In this document: positions 24,411 to 38,900 of the stretch, piece by piece
Numbering within the stretch: position 1 is the first letter of the stretch
How the letters are laid out: every line of letters begins with the position of its first letter
Source of the DNA: Cenococcum geophilum 1.58
Lineage: Eukaryota > Ascomycota > Dothideomycetes > Gloniales > Gloniaceae
Direction of reading: 5' to 3'
Assembly: GCA_001692895.1 (NCBI GenBank)
Contig: KV748178.1
Location: 4,997,917 to 5,061,916, forward strand
DNA: 64,000 nt
Program-made: the position numbers and the translations under genes
The notes under the pieces: generated by a model
The model's input: the letters and a program-made list of their open reading frames with translations, nothing else
Databases searched by the model: none
Told to the model about the DNA's origin: nothing

Positions 24411-24560
24411 TGTCGGGAATAAGGTACGTGCTTATCACATATCGCCGCGGCAGTAGCGTAGTGAGGAACCTTAAGTTCCTCACCCTTCCCCTTTCTTAAA
24501 AGGGATATATATAAGCTTTTTAAATAACAATAGAACAACTACTACCTTGTAAAACCAACA
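24411..24560 (+). repeat. 5' LTR of the copia element
   Basis: TGTCGGGAATAAGG at the start, AACCAACA at the end. It aligns with 30037-30186 without indels visible by eye. It carries an AAGTTCCTCACCC segment and a TATATATAAGC (TATA-like) stretch near 24506-24516, the likely promoter. Confidence 0.9.
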
Positions 24561-24948
24561 CTAATTAGTGGTTAACTTCACAGTTATACCATAGAATAGC
24601 TAGGTATTTTACTAAAAAGAGACAAGCTATTATACCAGTGCTACTCGTACTAGAGGAAGCTGTCTTTTAAGGTTAAAACTGGTCCTAAACCTTAAATAGA
24701 ACTCTTCTATAAATCTAAGAATTTAAAGGCTAGAACTAGTCCTAAGCCTTTCCCAGATTATAGATTCTTACGTCTATTACGTAGAACAATATACGTTATA
24801 AGTCTTCGCGATTTAAGGCTAGAACTAGTCCTAAGCCCTATAATCGCAGATTCTTATTACGAACGCGTACCAAACAATAATCCCTATACTAATAACATTT
24901 CCTTTTCTGCAACTCTATAACCTAATAATATAACTATAAGTTAAAAAT

Positions 24949-27900
24949 ATGGGCACAGCTACTCTAAACGACTGGGAAGACTCCTTACTACTAGGGGTAG
25001 CTACGTACGCGAAACTCATTAATAAAGATTGGGATAAATTTGCCTTTAATATAATAACTTATACCGCAAAATAAGTTAATAGCTTCCTCCTATACTATAT
25101 TTTATTCTACTAAAGTAGATACTATACTAATATATAACTATAGGAATATTTTAGGGAGGATTTTATAGGATAGACCGCCGATACCTAGGTACTTAGTAAT
25201 GTTAATATTGTTTAGGATTTTTAAGACTTCCTTTATAGGAATAGGGTATACGTTACTAAGAACGGTAATCCAATTACTAGTAATATTTAGGCCATTATTA
25301 TTAGTATAGAAGAACTAGTATAGACGGAAGCTAAAATTATACGTTAACTACGGAAACCTAAAACTAACCTATATTTTTTAGAAAGTAACTTTAATTTAGA
25401 ACGAAACCCCTAGAACGCTAATCCCCTACCTAAAGGTGCTCTTCCACTAGGAGGTGCTTTTCCTTTACCTTCTCTACCGCCTCTAACTTATCTACTCTAG
25501 CTAACCGGTAAGCCTCTATTTTAAGAAGTTATAAATCTAATAAAGGTATATTTAGATAAAGAGAAGAAGTTTAGAGAAGAACTATATAATATACTTAGAG
25601 TAAAACTATAGGTCTTTTATAACTGTTGTAATAAGGTTAGAATTTAACGCCACTAGTTCTATTATATTTTTTCTATTATATTAAAGGGACGGGCGGTGAT
25701 ATTCTATTATAACTATATTATAGGAAGAAACTATAGCTTTAATATAATGCTTTAGCTTACTAGAGCCTACTTTAAGACTAATAAGAATTACTAACTCTAT
25801 ATATCCGAATGGCGGGAGACTATATTCTAGAGAGTTATTACTTCTAACTTAATAAAGACTTATTTAGAGTATCTTTAACTACTCTTTAATAAACTCTAAA
25901 AAATCTAATATAGTCTTACCAAAACCTACTAAAATAAGAATAGTCTAAGGGACTAGGTTATTTTAGCCTGCTATAGCGTTCCTAAGTATAACTTGGCGCT
26001 ATATAAACCTATAAATATATTTAAAGGAGTATATACCAAACTATACTCCGCTATAGGTACTATAATACAAATATAAGAATTCTAACAATTCTATACCAAA
26101 AACCCTATTTAAATTAGGATTCTAAACTAATACGATTATAACTAGACCAATTAAATATATAGTGGCCGCGGTAGGGGATACGGTAGAGGGTATAATTAAC
26201 GTTAACTATAAGGTAATCGTGGAGATTTATTTCGGAGCGATTATTAGAAGAAGTGCTACGTTTATAAGAAGCTAAATTCCTAGTTAACTAGATACCCCCT
26301 TAATAGACAAAAGGAGGTATATAATAAGTTTCGCTAGAGTATATAAAACGTCGGAAACTAAGAGGTTACTATAGCCTACTTTTAAAGCTTCCTAGTTTAA
26401 TATAAAGGAGTAGAAGATCTTAAGGGTAAGGTTAATAAGGCCGAATAGCTCCTTATAGATATAGAAATTGAGAACTACTTTCCTAACTAATACTTTACTA
26501 AGTATAGTAAGGTAAATGGCATATAAACTGTTACTGTCCTTAATAACTAATCTACACTCTATTATATTATAAAGTTAGATATCTTTAATAAGCTAAAGGA
26601 AAGTTCCGCGTTCTTCTTTAACAACAGATACTTAGCGAACGTCTTCTATAGTATTATGCCAGATACTAGAGCCGTAGGAGTATCTATAGCAGGAGAACCT
26701 TAAGTTTAAGCTCTTTAGCAGCTTAATAGCTCTATTTAGATTAATAAATTAACGGTAGGCTAATATACAATTTACTTTAGTAAGGGTACTATAATCTCTC
26801 TTGGCATAATTAAGGTCCAAACCCTATTAGGATATATTACTTTCTACGTTATTCCCGCAAACACCCTATTTCTATTCTATATCCAAGATATAAATAAATA
26901 GGCGTTAAGCTTAATAACCTTAAGAATATGCTCGTTTAGGGAGATAATTGGGTGCCCATTGTACGCAAGTAGGGTTACCCTTAGTTACTCCTTTAATAGC
27001 TAGAAAGGAGCGTTACTTAGAGCTACTTAACCGAGTTAGAGCTACGTTAACTACACCATTATTTTAGCCACCTATCCGTTTACTAACTACTTAGGGTTCT
27101 TTAGTAAGTAGGTTATAAGGTTAAGGTTAAGGCAATTAAGCATCTTATAAAGTACTATTATTACTACTAAATAAACTAGAAGTCCCCTAGCCGATTTAAG
27201 TTTACCCTTAAAAATAACTACAACTTTAACTTCTATATTATTATTAATATTATATATTTTAGCGGCAAGCCAGTACTCTAAGTTATTAACTTCTTAACCT
27301 CCTTTTAAGCCGCATGCTTTCTAAAGGATATATTAGCTAGGAACATATAGGATACTCTTTAATTATACTAGATTAATATCTACCTAGGACCCCCTAATTA
27401 AGTTATTTACAATATAGGAAGGAACTTCTTATCCGTAGAGTTTTGGTAATAAGTAAAGGTAATAGTAATTAAGGTTAAGGAAGTCCCTATTAAGGTATAT
27501 AATAGCGTTAGAAAAGTAGAATAATATTATATACTATTACGCCAAGTATATAAGATTATTTCTTTAGAACTAGAGGACGCTAATAAAGAGCTTATCTTAT
27601 AGATAGCTGTTAAGGCTATTAATAATTCTGCCGGTCTAGATGGGCTTATACCTATGTTACTAGTCTTTAGCGCCTACCCTTAAATAACTAGTAATTCTCT
27701 ACTATCTCCCTCTATTATATAATAAGCTAAGGCTATTTATAAAGTAATGAAGGAGGTACGATGTCTCTACGCTACGCGCTAGGTTAATAACGTACTAGGA
27801 ATAAGAAATAGCCTAAATACCTTAACTACGCTTAATCTACTACTCTAATCTAAGGTACGCATATAGCGTAAAAGGGAGGATAGTTAAGCCTATATAAACT

Positions 27901-29827
27901 TATTATAATTAATAGTTAAACTTACACTTTTTAGATACCCTATAGACCCACTTAATTCTACTTAACTATTATTAAGCCCTACTATAGGAATAACTGCTCT
28001 AAGCCTTTATAGGATGCCCTAGAGGATACCCTAGAGGAGAACTATAATTAATGTGCTTTAGAAGGCGACTATAATTCTAAGATAATTATAGCAGATATAC
28101 CGCAACTATAACGCGGTAAAGGTCGCCTAAAGGGATTACGAAATCGCTAATACCTTATTAATTCTAAAGAGTAATTTATTACTACTATTAAGAGTAGAGA
28201 TAAGTTATTAATGGCCTTTATAATAGCTAAAGAGAAGGCTAACTTTAAGCTTATAAAACAGCTCTAAAAGGAAGGCCGTATTATAACTTTAGGAGCTCCC
28301 TTTTAGGCATCTAATAAATAGGAGATTAACGGCCTTATTATAAGAGGAGTCTTTAAATTTAAGAAGTATAACCCTACTAAGTTTAATAGAGTCCGTATCT
28401 TTAGGTTAAGAATAGTTAATAAGATTAAGGGCAAAGCTACTAACGCCCTATTTAAGAAATTAAGGCTTATTATCTAGGGCTATAATAATAATAGTAAGGA
28501 GACGATTCTTATATAATCTCCTATAATTTAATAAGCTAGTTAGTAAGTTATTATTATACTAGCTCCCTCCTTAATAAAGAACGGAATAGTAGTTTATTTA
28601 TAAGATATTACTTAGGCCTACACCTAATTAGAGACGTACCTTTAGCGCTTAATATTAGCATATCTTTTAGAGCAAATTCGCCACTAATATCCTAAAGATA
28701 TAATTATAGTTATCCTTAAGCTATTATACGGAATTACAGAGGTAGGAACTTATTAGTAGGCTACTTATAGCAAGCACTATAAAGAGAAGCTTTTAATAAC
28801 CACTTCTACGTTTAATTCTTACTTCCTTATTATAACTACGGGAACCCTATTTAGAATTATTAGCATATAAACTAATAATATAATTATCTTAGGAGACGAC
28901 TAATTCTTAGTTCTTAAAGAAGATAAACTAGTAAAGGTAAATCTTATAGTAAAACTAAAGGAAAGGCTTAATTTAATAATACTATTACTATTTAATAGAT
29001 ATATCCTTTCTCTAAATAAAGGTTCTATCTCTCTACGCTAGAAGGGTTAAGGTAAGAAGATTAACATCGTTAATATTAAGTCTCTAAAACAAGGATATAT
29101 AGAGCAACGCGCTTGCGGAGCTTATATTGCTTCTATCTGCCAACCTAAGGCTTCCTTTAACCTCTCTATTACCGCTTAACACTAGGAACTAACTAAGGAT
29201 AATATTCTTGCTCTAAATAAGCGTCTTTCCTAGTAAATAAACTATCTTAATTAGGGACTACTTTACGTGTCTATTAAGCTTCCTACCGCTAAGCTCTTTA
29301 TATTTGTTAATAAATCATTTATAAATAATAAAGATTTTAGCTCCTAGCTAGGATATAAGATTATTATCACAAATAAATCTACTAGAGAGAATAACTTTAT
29401 AATCTACGGCAATCTTATCTATTAGAGCTTAACTAAGAGTAAGCGCGTTACTTAAAGCGTTCTTACGTTAGAGATATATAGAATGGTTAGTGGAGTTAAT
29501 ATAGTAATTGTAATTAGAACTACCCTTAAGATAATTATAGATCGACTTAAACTTCCTATTATCCCTATAATCGTATATACCAACTTATATTCCCTCTATA
29601 AGTACTTAGTTAAGCTTAGTACTATAAAGGAAAAGCGCCTTATAATTAATATTATGGCACTTCGGCAATCTTATAAGCGTTAAGAACTCTTTAAGATTTA
29701 ATAGATTAATGGCCAAGATAACCCAGTAGATGTAATAACAAAGGCAAACCCAAACAAGGCACTAGAGACATTTGTTAACACAAATACTCTGCGTATGCGA
29801 GTTAAAGGTTAGGTTAAAAGGGAGTAG
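24949..29827 (+). pseudogene. copia gag-pol polyprotein, RIPped
   Basis: Begins ATG at 24949 (MGTATLNDWEDSLLLGVATY) and ends at the TAG at 29825-29827, about 1626 codons. The span is not a multiple of three, so at least one indel is present. Gag occupies about 24949-26400, with an RGRGYGRGYN tract near 26170 and a Cys-box remnant KKCYVYKKLN near 26250. The protease region lies at about 26450-26960. Integrase follows (FTNYLGFF-type finger near 27070; INIYLGPPN then IYNIGRNFLSVEFW near 27370-27450, where Asp has become Asn). RT is at about 28320-29080, with ILGDD near 28888. RNase H ends the frame (EKRLIINIMALRQSYKR near 29640, then DNPVDVITKANPN). Nearly all in-frame stops are TAA/TAG. Confidence 0.9.
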
Positions 29828-29834
29828 GAAATAT

Positions 29835-29960
29835 AGCTAGCAGAAGTTAGTAGAATTTGGCAGAATATAGCTGGTAGAATTTGGCAGAATATGGCTAGCA
29901 GAATTTGGCAGAATATTATAGCTGGTAGAATACGGCAGAAGACGGCAAAATACGGCAACG
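29835..29960 (+). repeat. Tandem GGCAGAAT repeats before the 3' LTR
   Basis: Four to five imperfect units built on GTAGAATTTGGCAGAATAT, alternating with AGCTG or GGCTAGC, then degenerating into ACGGCAGAAGACGGCAAAAT. CpA is kept here (GGCAGAAT), so this tract is less RIPped than the polyprotein next to it. Confidence 0.8.
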
Positions 29961-30036
29961 TAACGGGCGCTAGCACCGTCACAGCTTAGTTGTGTCATTT
30001 GTATGTAGATAGCAACTACAACAGAAAAGCTGCCAG

Positions 30037-30186
30037 TATCGGGAATAAGGTACGTGCTTATTACGTATCGCCGCGGCAGTAGTGTGGTGAGGAACCTTAA
30101 GTTCCTCACCCTTTCCCTTTTTTAAAAGGGATATACATAAGCTTTTTAAACAATAACAGAATAACCACCACCTTGTGAGACTAATA
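30037..30186 (+). repeat. 3' LTR of the copia element
   Basis: 150 bp, aligned end to end with 24411-24560. Terminal TG became TA and terminal CA became TA, both RIP-type changes. Confidence 0.9.
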
Positions 30187-30522
30187 GAAAGCATTGTATA
30201 ATATAAACAATTTTAGATTTAGGCTAGCGCAACTACAATTATAATTATAATTATGCTTCTCCATCCAGCATAGCACAACATAGGGTCTAGTTTTAATTTA
30301 ATAAAAACCACTTTCATTTACGCATCTCTACTCTCGTCTATATACTATACTAGCTAAACTCCCTAATCGCGCCTATCTACCTAAGAGTGTACTAAATAAG
30401 TATCCATAAATAAAAGAATAAAAGAGGTATGCTAAGTGCAAGCTAGTTTACCCATAAGTTTTATACTATAAAGCCTCCTCTTCCATCCTAGAAGCCTCGC
30501 TTTTTCGTTTCTATAAGAGCGT
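30187..30522. other. Spacer between copia element and BiP pseudogene
   Basis: Starts with the right target duplication GAAAG. It should hold the 3' UTR and terminator of the BiP gene, which reads on the minus strand, but no specific signal was recognised. Confidence 0.5.
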
Positions 30523-32952
<2,430 letters not shown>

Positions 32953-34082
32953 TATAAAGATGTATAATACAAATAGGGAGGTAAGTATACTTAATCTCTA
33001 TTAAAGAGCCTAGTAAAGAATGGGTATAGGACAATATAAAAGGTTTACGTCCCTAAGTAGAAATAAAGAAAAGTAGTAAAAGAAGTAGTATAGGAAAGAA
33101 GAAAGAGGGGAGGGAGAAAAAGCTATAGGGGAGAGCTTAAAAGTAGCTAGAGTGTAAAGTTTTAAATAGAATATAGTTATATTTTAATATACTTAGGCTT
33201 TTACCGCCTACTAGGAAAGGCTAAGCACTAAGCCGTATACGCTACTTCTTAATAACGCAACTTATCCTTTTAAAGCTAAGCAAGAGCCCTAAGAGCCTCT
33301 TAGCTTAGTACAAAAATACTTCTAATTAAGTTTAACCACGCCCTAATTCCGGCCGGGATTTATACACACATATAGCTTTACTCGCGGCAAATTAGTAGTA
33401 GTTATTATTACAGAATATTTAATTCCAGCGCTCTTTAATTTCGGCTTTTAGCCTCAGCCTTTATACTAGTGCATATACCAAGCCTTGCATAAACTGCATA
33501 TTATTTAAATTTTGAAATTTTTTATATTTTTAAATGTCAAACCCTATTTTTAATTTCTTATAAATAAGACGTATTCTTACAATACATTATTAAGCAATAG
33601 ATACAGCCCCGTCTACTTACTATAATAAGAGCTAGTCTATATAGTTAGGAATAGCCGCAGCCGAAGCTTCTTCTAAGTGTCCTTTTCTTAGCCTCTTATA
33701 AAAGGGTAATATATCCTCTATATACCGATCGCGGATTTTTACTAATCGTTTATAGTTCTAAAACGAGGTAAGAATAACTCTTTTATAATTACTTAATAAG
33801 CCTTTAGGTAGACAGAAGTTATACTATAAGTTTATTTATAGCGAGAAGGAAATAACCCTAATCCTTTATAGCATTAGCGTTCTATAAATAGCTTTAGAGC
33901 AGCTATATTAGGGTTATTACCAGCACGTAAATATATATAGTATAAGGCTTTTTATAGTACAACCTGCTGTTCTAATTGTTTAATAATAGTTATATTTATT
34001 ATATATCTCGTCTATATAGCTATAATTTATCCACGGCAAACGGGCGGGGTCTAAAAGGAATAGCAAATTGACGCTAACGTAT
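32953..34082. other. Interval between BiP and Old Yellow Enzyme pseudogenes
   Basis: The first 200 bp or so are the expected promoter of the BiP gene. At about 33600-34000, a minus frame of roughly 130 codons has only TAA/TAG stops and could be another degraded gene. It contains no motif that I recognise. About 33450-33560 keeps TG and CA and is less RIPped. Confidence 0.45.
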
Positions 34083-35142
34083 TTACTATATCCCTAACCC
34101 TTTACCGCCAAAGCCTTACCTAATTTAGTTGGCCTGTCTAACTATAACTTCTAAATTATCCGCCTAGGCCTATATTAGGCCTAGGTTCTTTTAAAACATT
34201 TATTTAGAAATCGCTAGATTTAATCCTTCTTTAAGTAATTAGTTGGCCTAATTGCCCTCTATAATCATTCCCACAGTTCCTGTAGTTATCTTATCGCTAA
34301 TAGCCTTCTTAACTTCCTTAGTAAAAGGCGCTTAGTAGCCTAGACTAGCCTTAATCTACTACTTCTTATATAGGCCGGTAAAGGACATATTAAGCAGATT
34401 AACTCCGCGCTTAGCTAAAATTTAAGCAAGCTTAATAGTCTAAGGGACGTCTTAGCCCTTAATGTTTATATCCTCTAGCTAGTCTATTGCGCTAATGCGC
34501 AGAAAGAGCGGTATCTCCGTGGGGATAGTTTTACACATTAGGTTTATAAGTTTTAGTATTAGCCGAATGCGGTTTTGAAAAGAACTACTATATTTATTTA
34601 TACGTTTATTTAAGGCTAGAGAAATAAACTTATAAAAAAGGTAGCTATACGCGTTATAGATTTTAATAGCATTAAAGCCGGCCTTAAGGGCACGCTTAAT
34701 ACTCACTCTAAAGGCTCTCTTAAAGTTCTTAATATCCTCCTTCGTTATCTCTTTTAGCTTAGCGTGTCTATTATTATAAGGGATTACGCTAGGGGCGTAG
34801 ATATTATTAAGCTAGCTATTAAGCTATAAAAAGTTTAGTAGTCTACTTCTATATATTATAGAGAAGTTAGAAAAGCGGAATACACCTCCTTAGTTACTAT
34901 ATTACCTATTAATAGTTATAGTATAACCGTGCTACCTTTTCTACTAGCGTGGCCAAGCTAAATCCCAATTTTTTAGCCTTAACTGTATGCGAACTTAACA
35001 ATCTTTTAGAGAGGTTTAATTTATAAGTCCTTCTATAAACTACTATCCTTAGGTATAATCCTTCCCTTTAGTATAACAGCTGTAAATTCCATAAAAGAAA
35101 TTCTGGGTCTACGCTATATAATACCGCCGAGGTAGGTAAAGT
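34083..35142 (-). pseudogene. Old Yellow Enzyme family NADH:flavin oxidoreductase pseudogene, RIPped, 5' end lost
   Basis: The ancestral enzyme is an FMN-dependent alkene reductase (OYE/NADPH dehydrogenase, TIM barrel). In order on the minus strand: TYLGGII near 35115; MEFTAVILKGRIIPKDSSL near 35070; LGHASRKGSTVIL near 34930 (the QLxHAGR motif, Gly changed to Ser); PYNNRHAKLKEITKEDI near 34770; AGFNAIKIYNAYSYLFYKF near 34650, matching the AGFDxIEIHxAHGYLxxxF flavin/substrate motif with both His changed to Tyr; SSSFQNRIRL near 34570; LAKRGVNLL near 34400; GTVGMI near 34265. The end, near 34083-34088, follows QANQIRQGFGGKG reading stops as Gln. The first 60 or so residues are missing, and a pogo-like end and a foldback MITE lie exactly there (35.15-35.43 kb). 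It shares strand with BiP and P450. Confidence 0.92.
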
Positions 35143-35162
35143 ACTATACTATATAGTAACCC

Positions 35163-35194
35163 CCTAACTGTCAAAACCCTATAAGCTACGTTAT
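35163..35194. repeat. Dispersed element-end repeat (probable pogo-family terminus), copy 2
   Basis: CCCCCTAACTGTCAAAACCC then TATAAGCTACGT, the same sequence as 7956-7986. It lies at the broken 5' end of the Old Yellow Enzyme pseudogene, so an insertion of this family probably removed or displaced the N-terminus. Confidence 0.5.
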
Positions 35195-35221
35195 AGTTAT
35201 TCCTAAAAGTAATGTAGGTAA

Positions 35222-35428
35222 TAGGGTTATAATAGTAAATCTACCACCTTCCTAATATAGATGGAATACTAAAATACTACCAAAATGCCTTAAAAGTAGC
35301 CGTTAGGTTATATACACCGTTATATTATATACGACTCAACGGCTACTTCTAAGGCATTTAGCAGTATTTTAGTATTCCATCTATATTAGGAAGGCGGTAG
35401 ATCCACCGTTATAACTTTATTGCCGCTA
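35222..35428. repeat. Foldback MITE (palindromic inverted repeat)
   Basis: Left arm about 35222-35305 (CTACCACCTTCCTAATATAG, ATGGAATACTAAAATACT, AAAAGTAGCCGTT). Right arm about 35336-35428 is its reverse complement (AACGGCTACTTCTAAGG, AGTATTTTAGTATTCCATCT, AGGAAGGCGGTAGATC). The loop is about 30 bp. The structure would fold into a hairpin of nearly 85 bp. There is no coding capacity. Confidence 0.88.
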
Positions 35429-35922
35429 TAACCCTATAAGCCTATACGAGCTCTAGTATCCCCCCCTATATACGCACGCGCGCAATATATAGCAATTTCG
35501 CTTTATACGCACTAGAGAATTTTAAGTTTAACTCTTATAATTAAGCTTAAAAAATTAAAGGCTTTACCTTCTTTATAGGTGTACAGCTCTTTTAGCAAGC
35601 GTATAATATCTACGCTAAATAGTGTACTTAACTAGTAATTAGGGGGAATACCTAAGCTTATATAGGCTAACGTTAACGTATAGCCCAACGAATAACCTCC
35701 TAGGAGATGCGCAGTTAATTAGTATATAGACTACTTAGCTAACACTTAGGTGGGACTCGTAATTGCTTGCTATTTTTCCCTATAGTGGCTATAGCGTTAG
35801 TATTAGTATATTTCTTACTTAGTAAATATCTAAATTAAGGCATATACGTTAAACTTAATGCTCTAAGTTAAAGATTTGACCCCTTAAATCTAATCTTATA
35901 TTGTTATATTAGAGTACTATTT
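35429..35922. other. RIPped spacer between MITE and P450 pseudogene
   Basis: No gene recognised. It may include the missing 5' end of the Old Yellow Enzyme gene beyond the insertion, but I could not find its N-terminal motifs. Confidence 0.4.
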
Positions 35923-37560
35923 CTACCACCCTTTAAGCGCTTTTACCTTAACAAATAGACCCCCTTTAGGTCTTGCTATAATCCCTCCTTAAATTTCTAG
36001 CTTTATATTAGGATTAAAAGGCTCCATTTTATAATAGCTAAATAATGCCGCTAGTAAAATTGCAAACTTTACCTTAGTAAAATCCTTCTTAATATAGCTT
36101 CTTGGACTATGTAAGAAGGTAAAAAAGAAGTAGTTGCTATTAATACTACTAGTATTAATTCTTCCAGGCCCTATCTAATAATTTAGGTTAAAGTTTTTAG
36201 CGTCTTCACCCTATAACTTTTGGCTGCAGTTTATCGCCTATAGGTAGATAACAATATAGGTGCCTTTAGGGATTAGGCAGCCGAGAATAGTAGTATTATA
36301 AGTAGCTTCCCAAAAGGTAATTAGAACTAGGGAGAAAAGGTATAGGCTCTTATTATAGACCGCGTTAAGGTAAGAAAGATAATTAATCTCTATTAAAGAT
36401 ATTTTTACATTATAGTTAAGAATGGATAAAAGGTTGCCTCGAATCTTTTTGCGTAAACGCTTTTATATATTAGGGTAAAGATATAGCAGGTATATAGCCT
36501 ATTAAAGTGCTAAAGCAGTTGTTTCGTGCCTAGCTACTAGAAAAGTTATAAGTTAATTAACAAGGTTATTATTACTAAAACCGCCAAATTCTAACGCTAT
36601 AGACAGAATGTTAACATCCATACGTTCCCCTTTCTTAAATTTCTCTTTTTTACTCTTAATTAAGTCGTAGCAAGTCTATTTAATAAGCTTAATAGCGCTT
36701 ATAAGTTCCTTATTACGCTTAATAGGAAGAGCCCATAAAATCTAGATAGGAATAATATTACCTAGGATTTACATAAACCGCGCAGTACAGTTAGTTGTAA
36801 ATATTCTTTAATAGGTCTAATTTAGCTTATTATTAGGGTCTTTAATTATACCAAAATCCCGCCCTAGTCTAGCAACGTTAATAATATTAAGCGTTGCTCA
36901 GTTAACCTAATTACTAATCTTAACTACAGAATATAGTTGTTTAGTTAGGGTGTCTAGCTTTTAAAGAATAATATTAAGTGCCTTAATTAATCCTTTTAAT
37001 TTATTCTAGAAAACTAGGTAGAGATCCTTAATATAGTAATACGTAAATACTAGTATAAGAGTCTTTCTTTACTCTAGGAATAATTAAGTAACAATTTACT
37101 ATAAATAAAACTTAAGAATAGTACCTTATATTCTTTACCCTCTACTAAAAGAATACTAATACCTAAAACTCTTTTAAGGCCGTTCCCTAGTCGCCTAGGT
37201 TTAATAAATTTATAGTTCCTATATATAAGAACCTCAGCCAAACCTTTAGGGTTAGTAATAAGTATATAATCTTTATTAAAAAGAAACGCGTATTAAATAA
37301 GGCCTTTATTTAGAACTTCTTCTACCTATTACTATTAGGGCACGCCTATAGGTTCCTCTAGGATTTAATAATAATTACTAATAAGAAAATTGCCGCCCTA
37401 TAATATCCTTAGCATTTAATCTTTATAACTTTATAACTTTACTTACTAGGGCTACTGGGAGATACTATAGGGGGCTAAAGTACTTAGGCTAGATAATTAT
37501 AGTCTATATAAAGAGGCAAGCTAACTAAAGGCCGTAAAGAGCAGTAACAGCCCAGTAAAA
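35923..37560 (-). pseudogene. Cytochrome P450 monooxygenase pseudogene, RIPped
   Basis: The ancestral protein is a membrane-anchored fungal P450. Order on the minus strand: hydrophobic N-terminus RFTGLLLLFTAF near 37535; KGLAEVLIYRNYKFIKPRRL and GNGLKRVLGISILLVEG near 37240-37150; LARLGRDFG-like segment near 36860; ILSIALEFGGFSNNNLVN near 36600; I-helix LVARHETTALAL near 36530 (AGHETT with Gly changed to Arg); ExxR box now NKSLYLFS near 36340; PKGTYIVIYL near 36260; heme loop FLHSPRSYIKKDF near 36100, where the Cys ligand has become Tyr; C-terminus KGGLFVKVKALKGW and the TAG at 35925-35923. The length of about 1.6 kb suits one P450 with few or no introns. It is tandem with, and on the same strand as, the Old Yellow Enzyme and BiP pseudogenes. 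Clan assignment is not possible by eye. Confidence 0.92.
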
Positions 37561-37609
37561 CGAGTGGTAAATACTATATATTAAAGCATAACGGGTTATA
37601 AAGAAGGAT

Positions 37610-38900
37610 ATTAAAATAGAATTTAGGAATAGAACTTTCTTCTAAACGGCCATATCTGCAATAAGGCTACAGCAATAATGGTTTTCATTATATAAAGTAA
37701 CGCCTCTCTATAGAGAGATAAATAACCGTATATTAATATAATAGGCTATATAGATAATAAAGGTAGTAGAAGTAATATAACATTAATAAGAGTCCTAGTT
37801 CTAAGTGCTGGTTTAAGGCTAAAGGTTAGAGAGGGGCTCTATTTTATAGCTCTAACATTATAAGTATTATTTAGCGAAAGTAGGTTAGTCGTTAACTTTT
37901 TATATATATACGCCTTATAAGCCAATCTAAAGGCCTTATACTATATAAAGCTTAGTATTAAAGCCTCTAGTTAGTACGGTTACTTAATAGTAAGGGCGCT
38001 AGCGCCTTATTAACGCTTAGATATTAAATAATCGCTAGTTAAACCGTTTAACTACTTATAGCACGTTCTCCCTTATAACCTTAAGCTAATCCTTTATTAT
38101 TAAGAACACGAATAAGCGGATAAGTAGTAGTAATTTAAGGGAGCACTCTAATAGAGGATTTTCCTATATAATTATAGCTAATTTATAAAGGAAGGGTAGA
38201 AACCTATAGTTATAATATTATATATTACAACTTTTCGCCTAGCTTCCTTAAAATATATATAGGTGTTTTTAGTAATGGCCTTCTGTAGAATTTTATCGGC
38301 GTCGCAATATTGACGCGTTTTAGTAAGGCTTACTAATAAGATTACGCTAGCTAGGGTACCTATAACATACTAACTTAGGTAGAAGCGCCCAAAGCGCCTA
38401 ATATAAAAAGTCCGTTCTACCACATAAAGGGATTCGCGTTGTTAAGTCGGTAGTTAGCTAGTTTAGTTTCGCCAAAGCCCTAACTACAAAAGCGGACTAA
38501 ATAATTTGGACTTTACTGCGAGTTTCGTAGATTAAGAAGCCTGCTCTCTCGGTTCCATATAGAAGGTCTTTTTATTAGGGTATTACTATATTTAAGGCCT
38601 TTTAAATAGATCTTTAAAGGCTACTAGAGTAAAATTAGTAATTAATACTCTTTAAAATCGCAGTAAAGCGTTCCTAGAGTCCTTTTCCTAGTCCTATTTA
38701 GACCTACTAATAACTACCTTAGGGTGCCCAGAAGGCTGGATAAAAAAAGTAGGATACTAGTAAGCGTCAATTAAGGATTAGTTATTAATAGGAAGAAGTT
38801 TTCCCTTTTACCGCGTCATTTTAAGGACACTCCAATATATTTTAGTGGTCACTTATAAGCGGAACTTAACATTCTACTTAGAGAAAGATACAGTACAGAC
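37610..38900 (-). pseudogene. Unidentified degenerate protein-coding frame
   Basis: Over several hundred codons on the minus strand, the only stops are TAA/TAG. The 5' half includes ERFTAILKSINYQFYSSSL, IPQQKDLLYGTERAGFLIYE and SAFVVRALAKLN (stops read as Gln). The downstream part is less certain and may need a frameshift. I recognise no family. It lies directly upstream of, and is co-directional with, the P450, so it may belong to the same degraded gene group. It could equally be part of an unknown transposon. Confidence 0.4.

Larger units (their letters stand above)
24411..30186 (+). mobile_element. Full-length Ty1/copia retrotransposon, RIPped
   Basis: 5776 bp, bounded by two 150-bp LTRs (24411-24560 and 30037-30186) and a 5-bp target duplication (AAAAG/GAAAG). 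The 5' LTR begins TGTCGGGAATAAGG and ends AACCAACA. The 3' LTR reads TATCGGGAATAAGG to GACTAATA, so both its terminal TG and CA were changed by RIP-type mutations. It encodes one gag-pol polyprotein in the order protease, integrase, RT, RNase H, which defines copia. Structure is complete but coding capacity is destroyed. Confidence 0.92.

Noticed and set aside
29837-30194. Minus-strand ORFs at the copia 3' end, similar to one at 24241-24483
   Set aside because: They read the LTR backwards. Their shared N-terminus simply reflects the two LTR copies.
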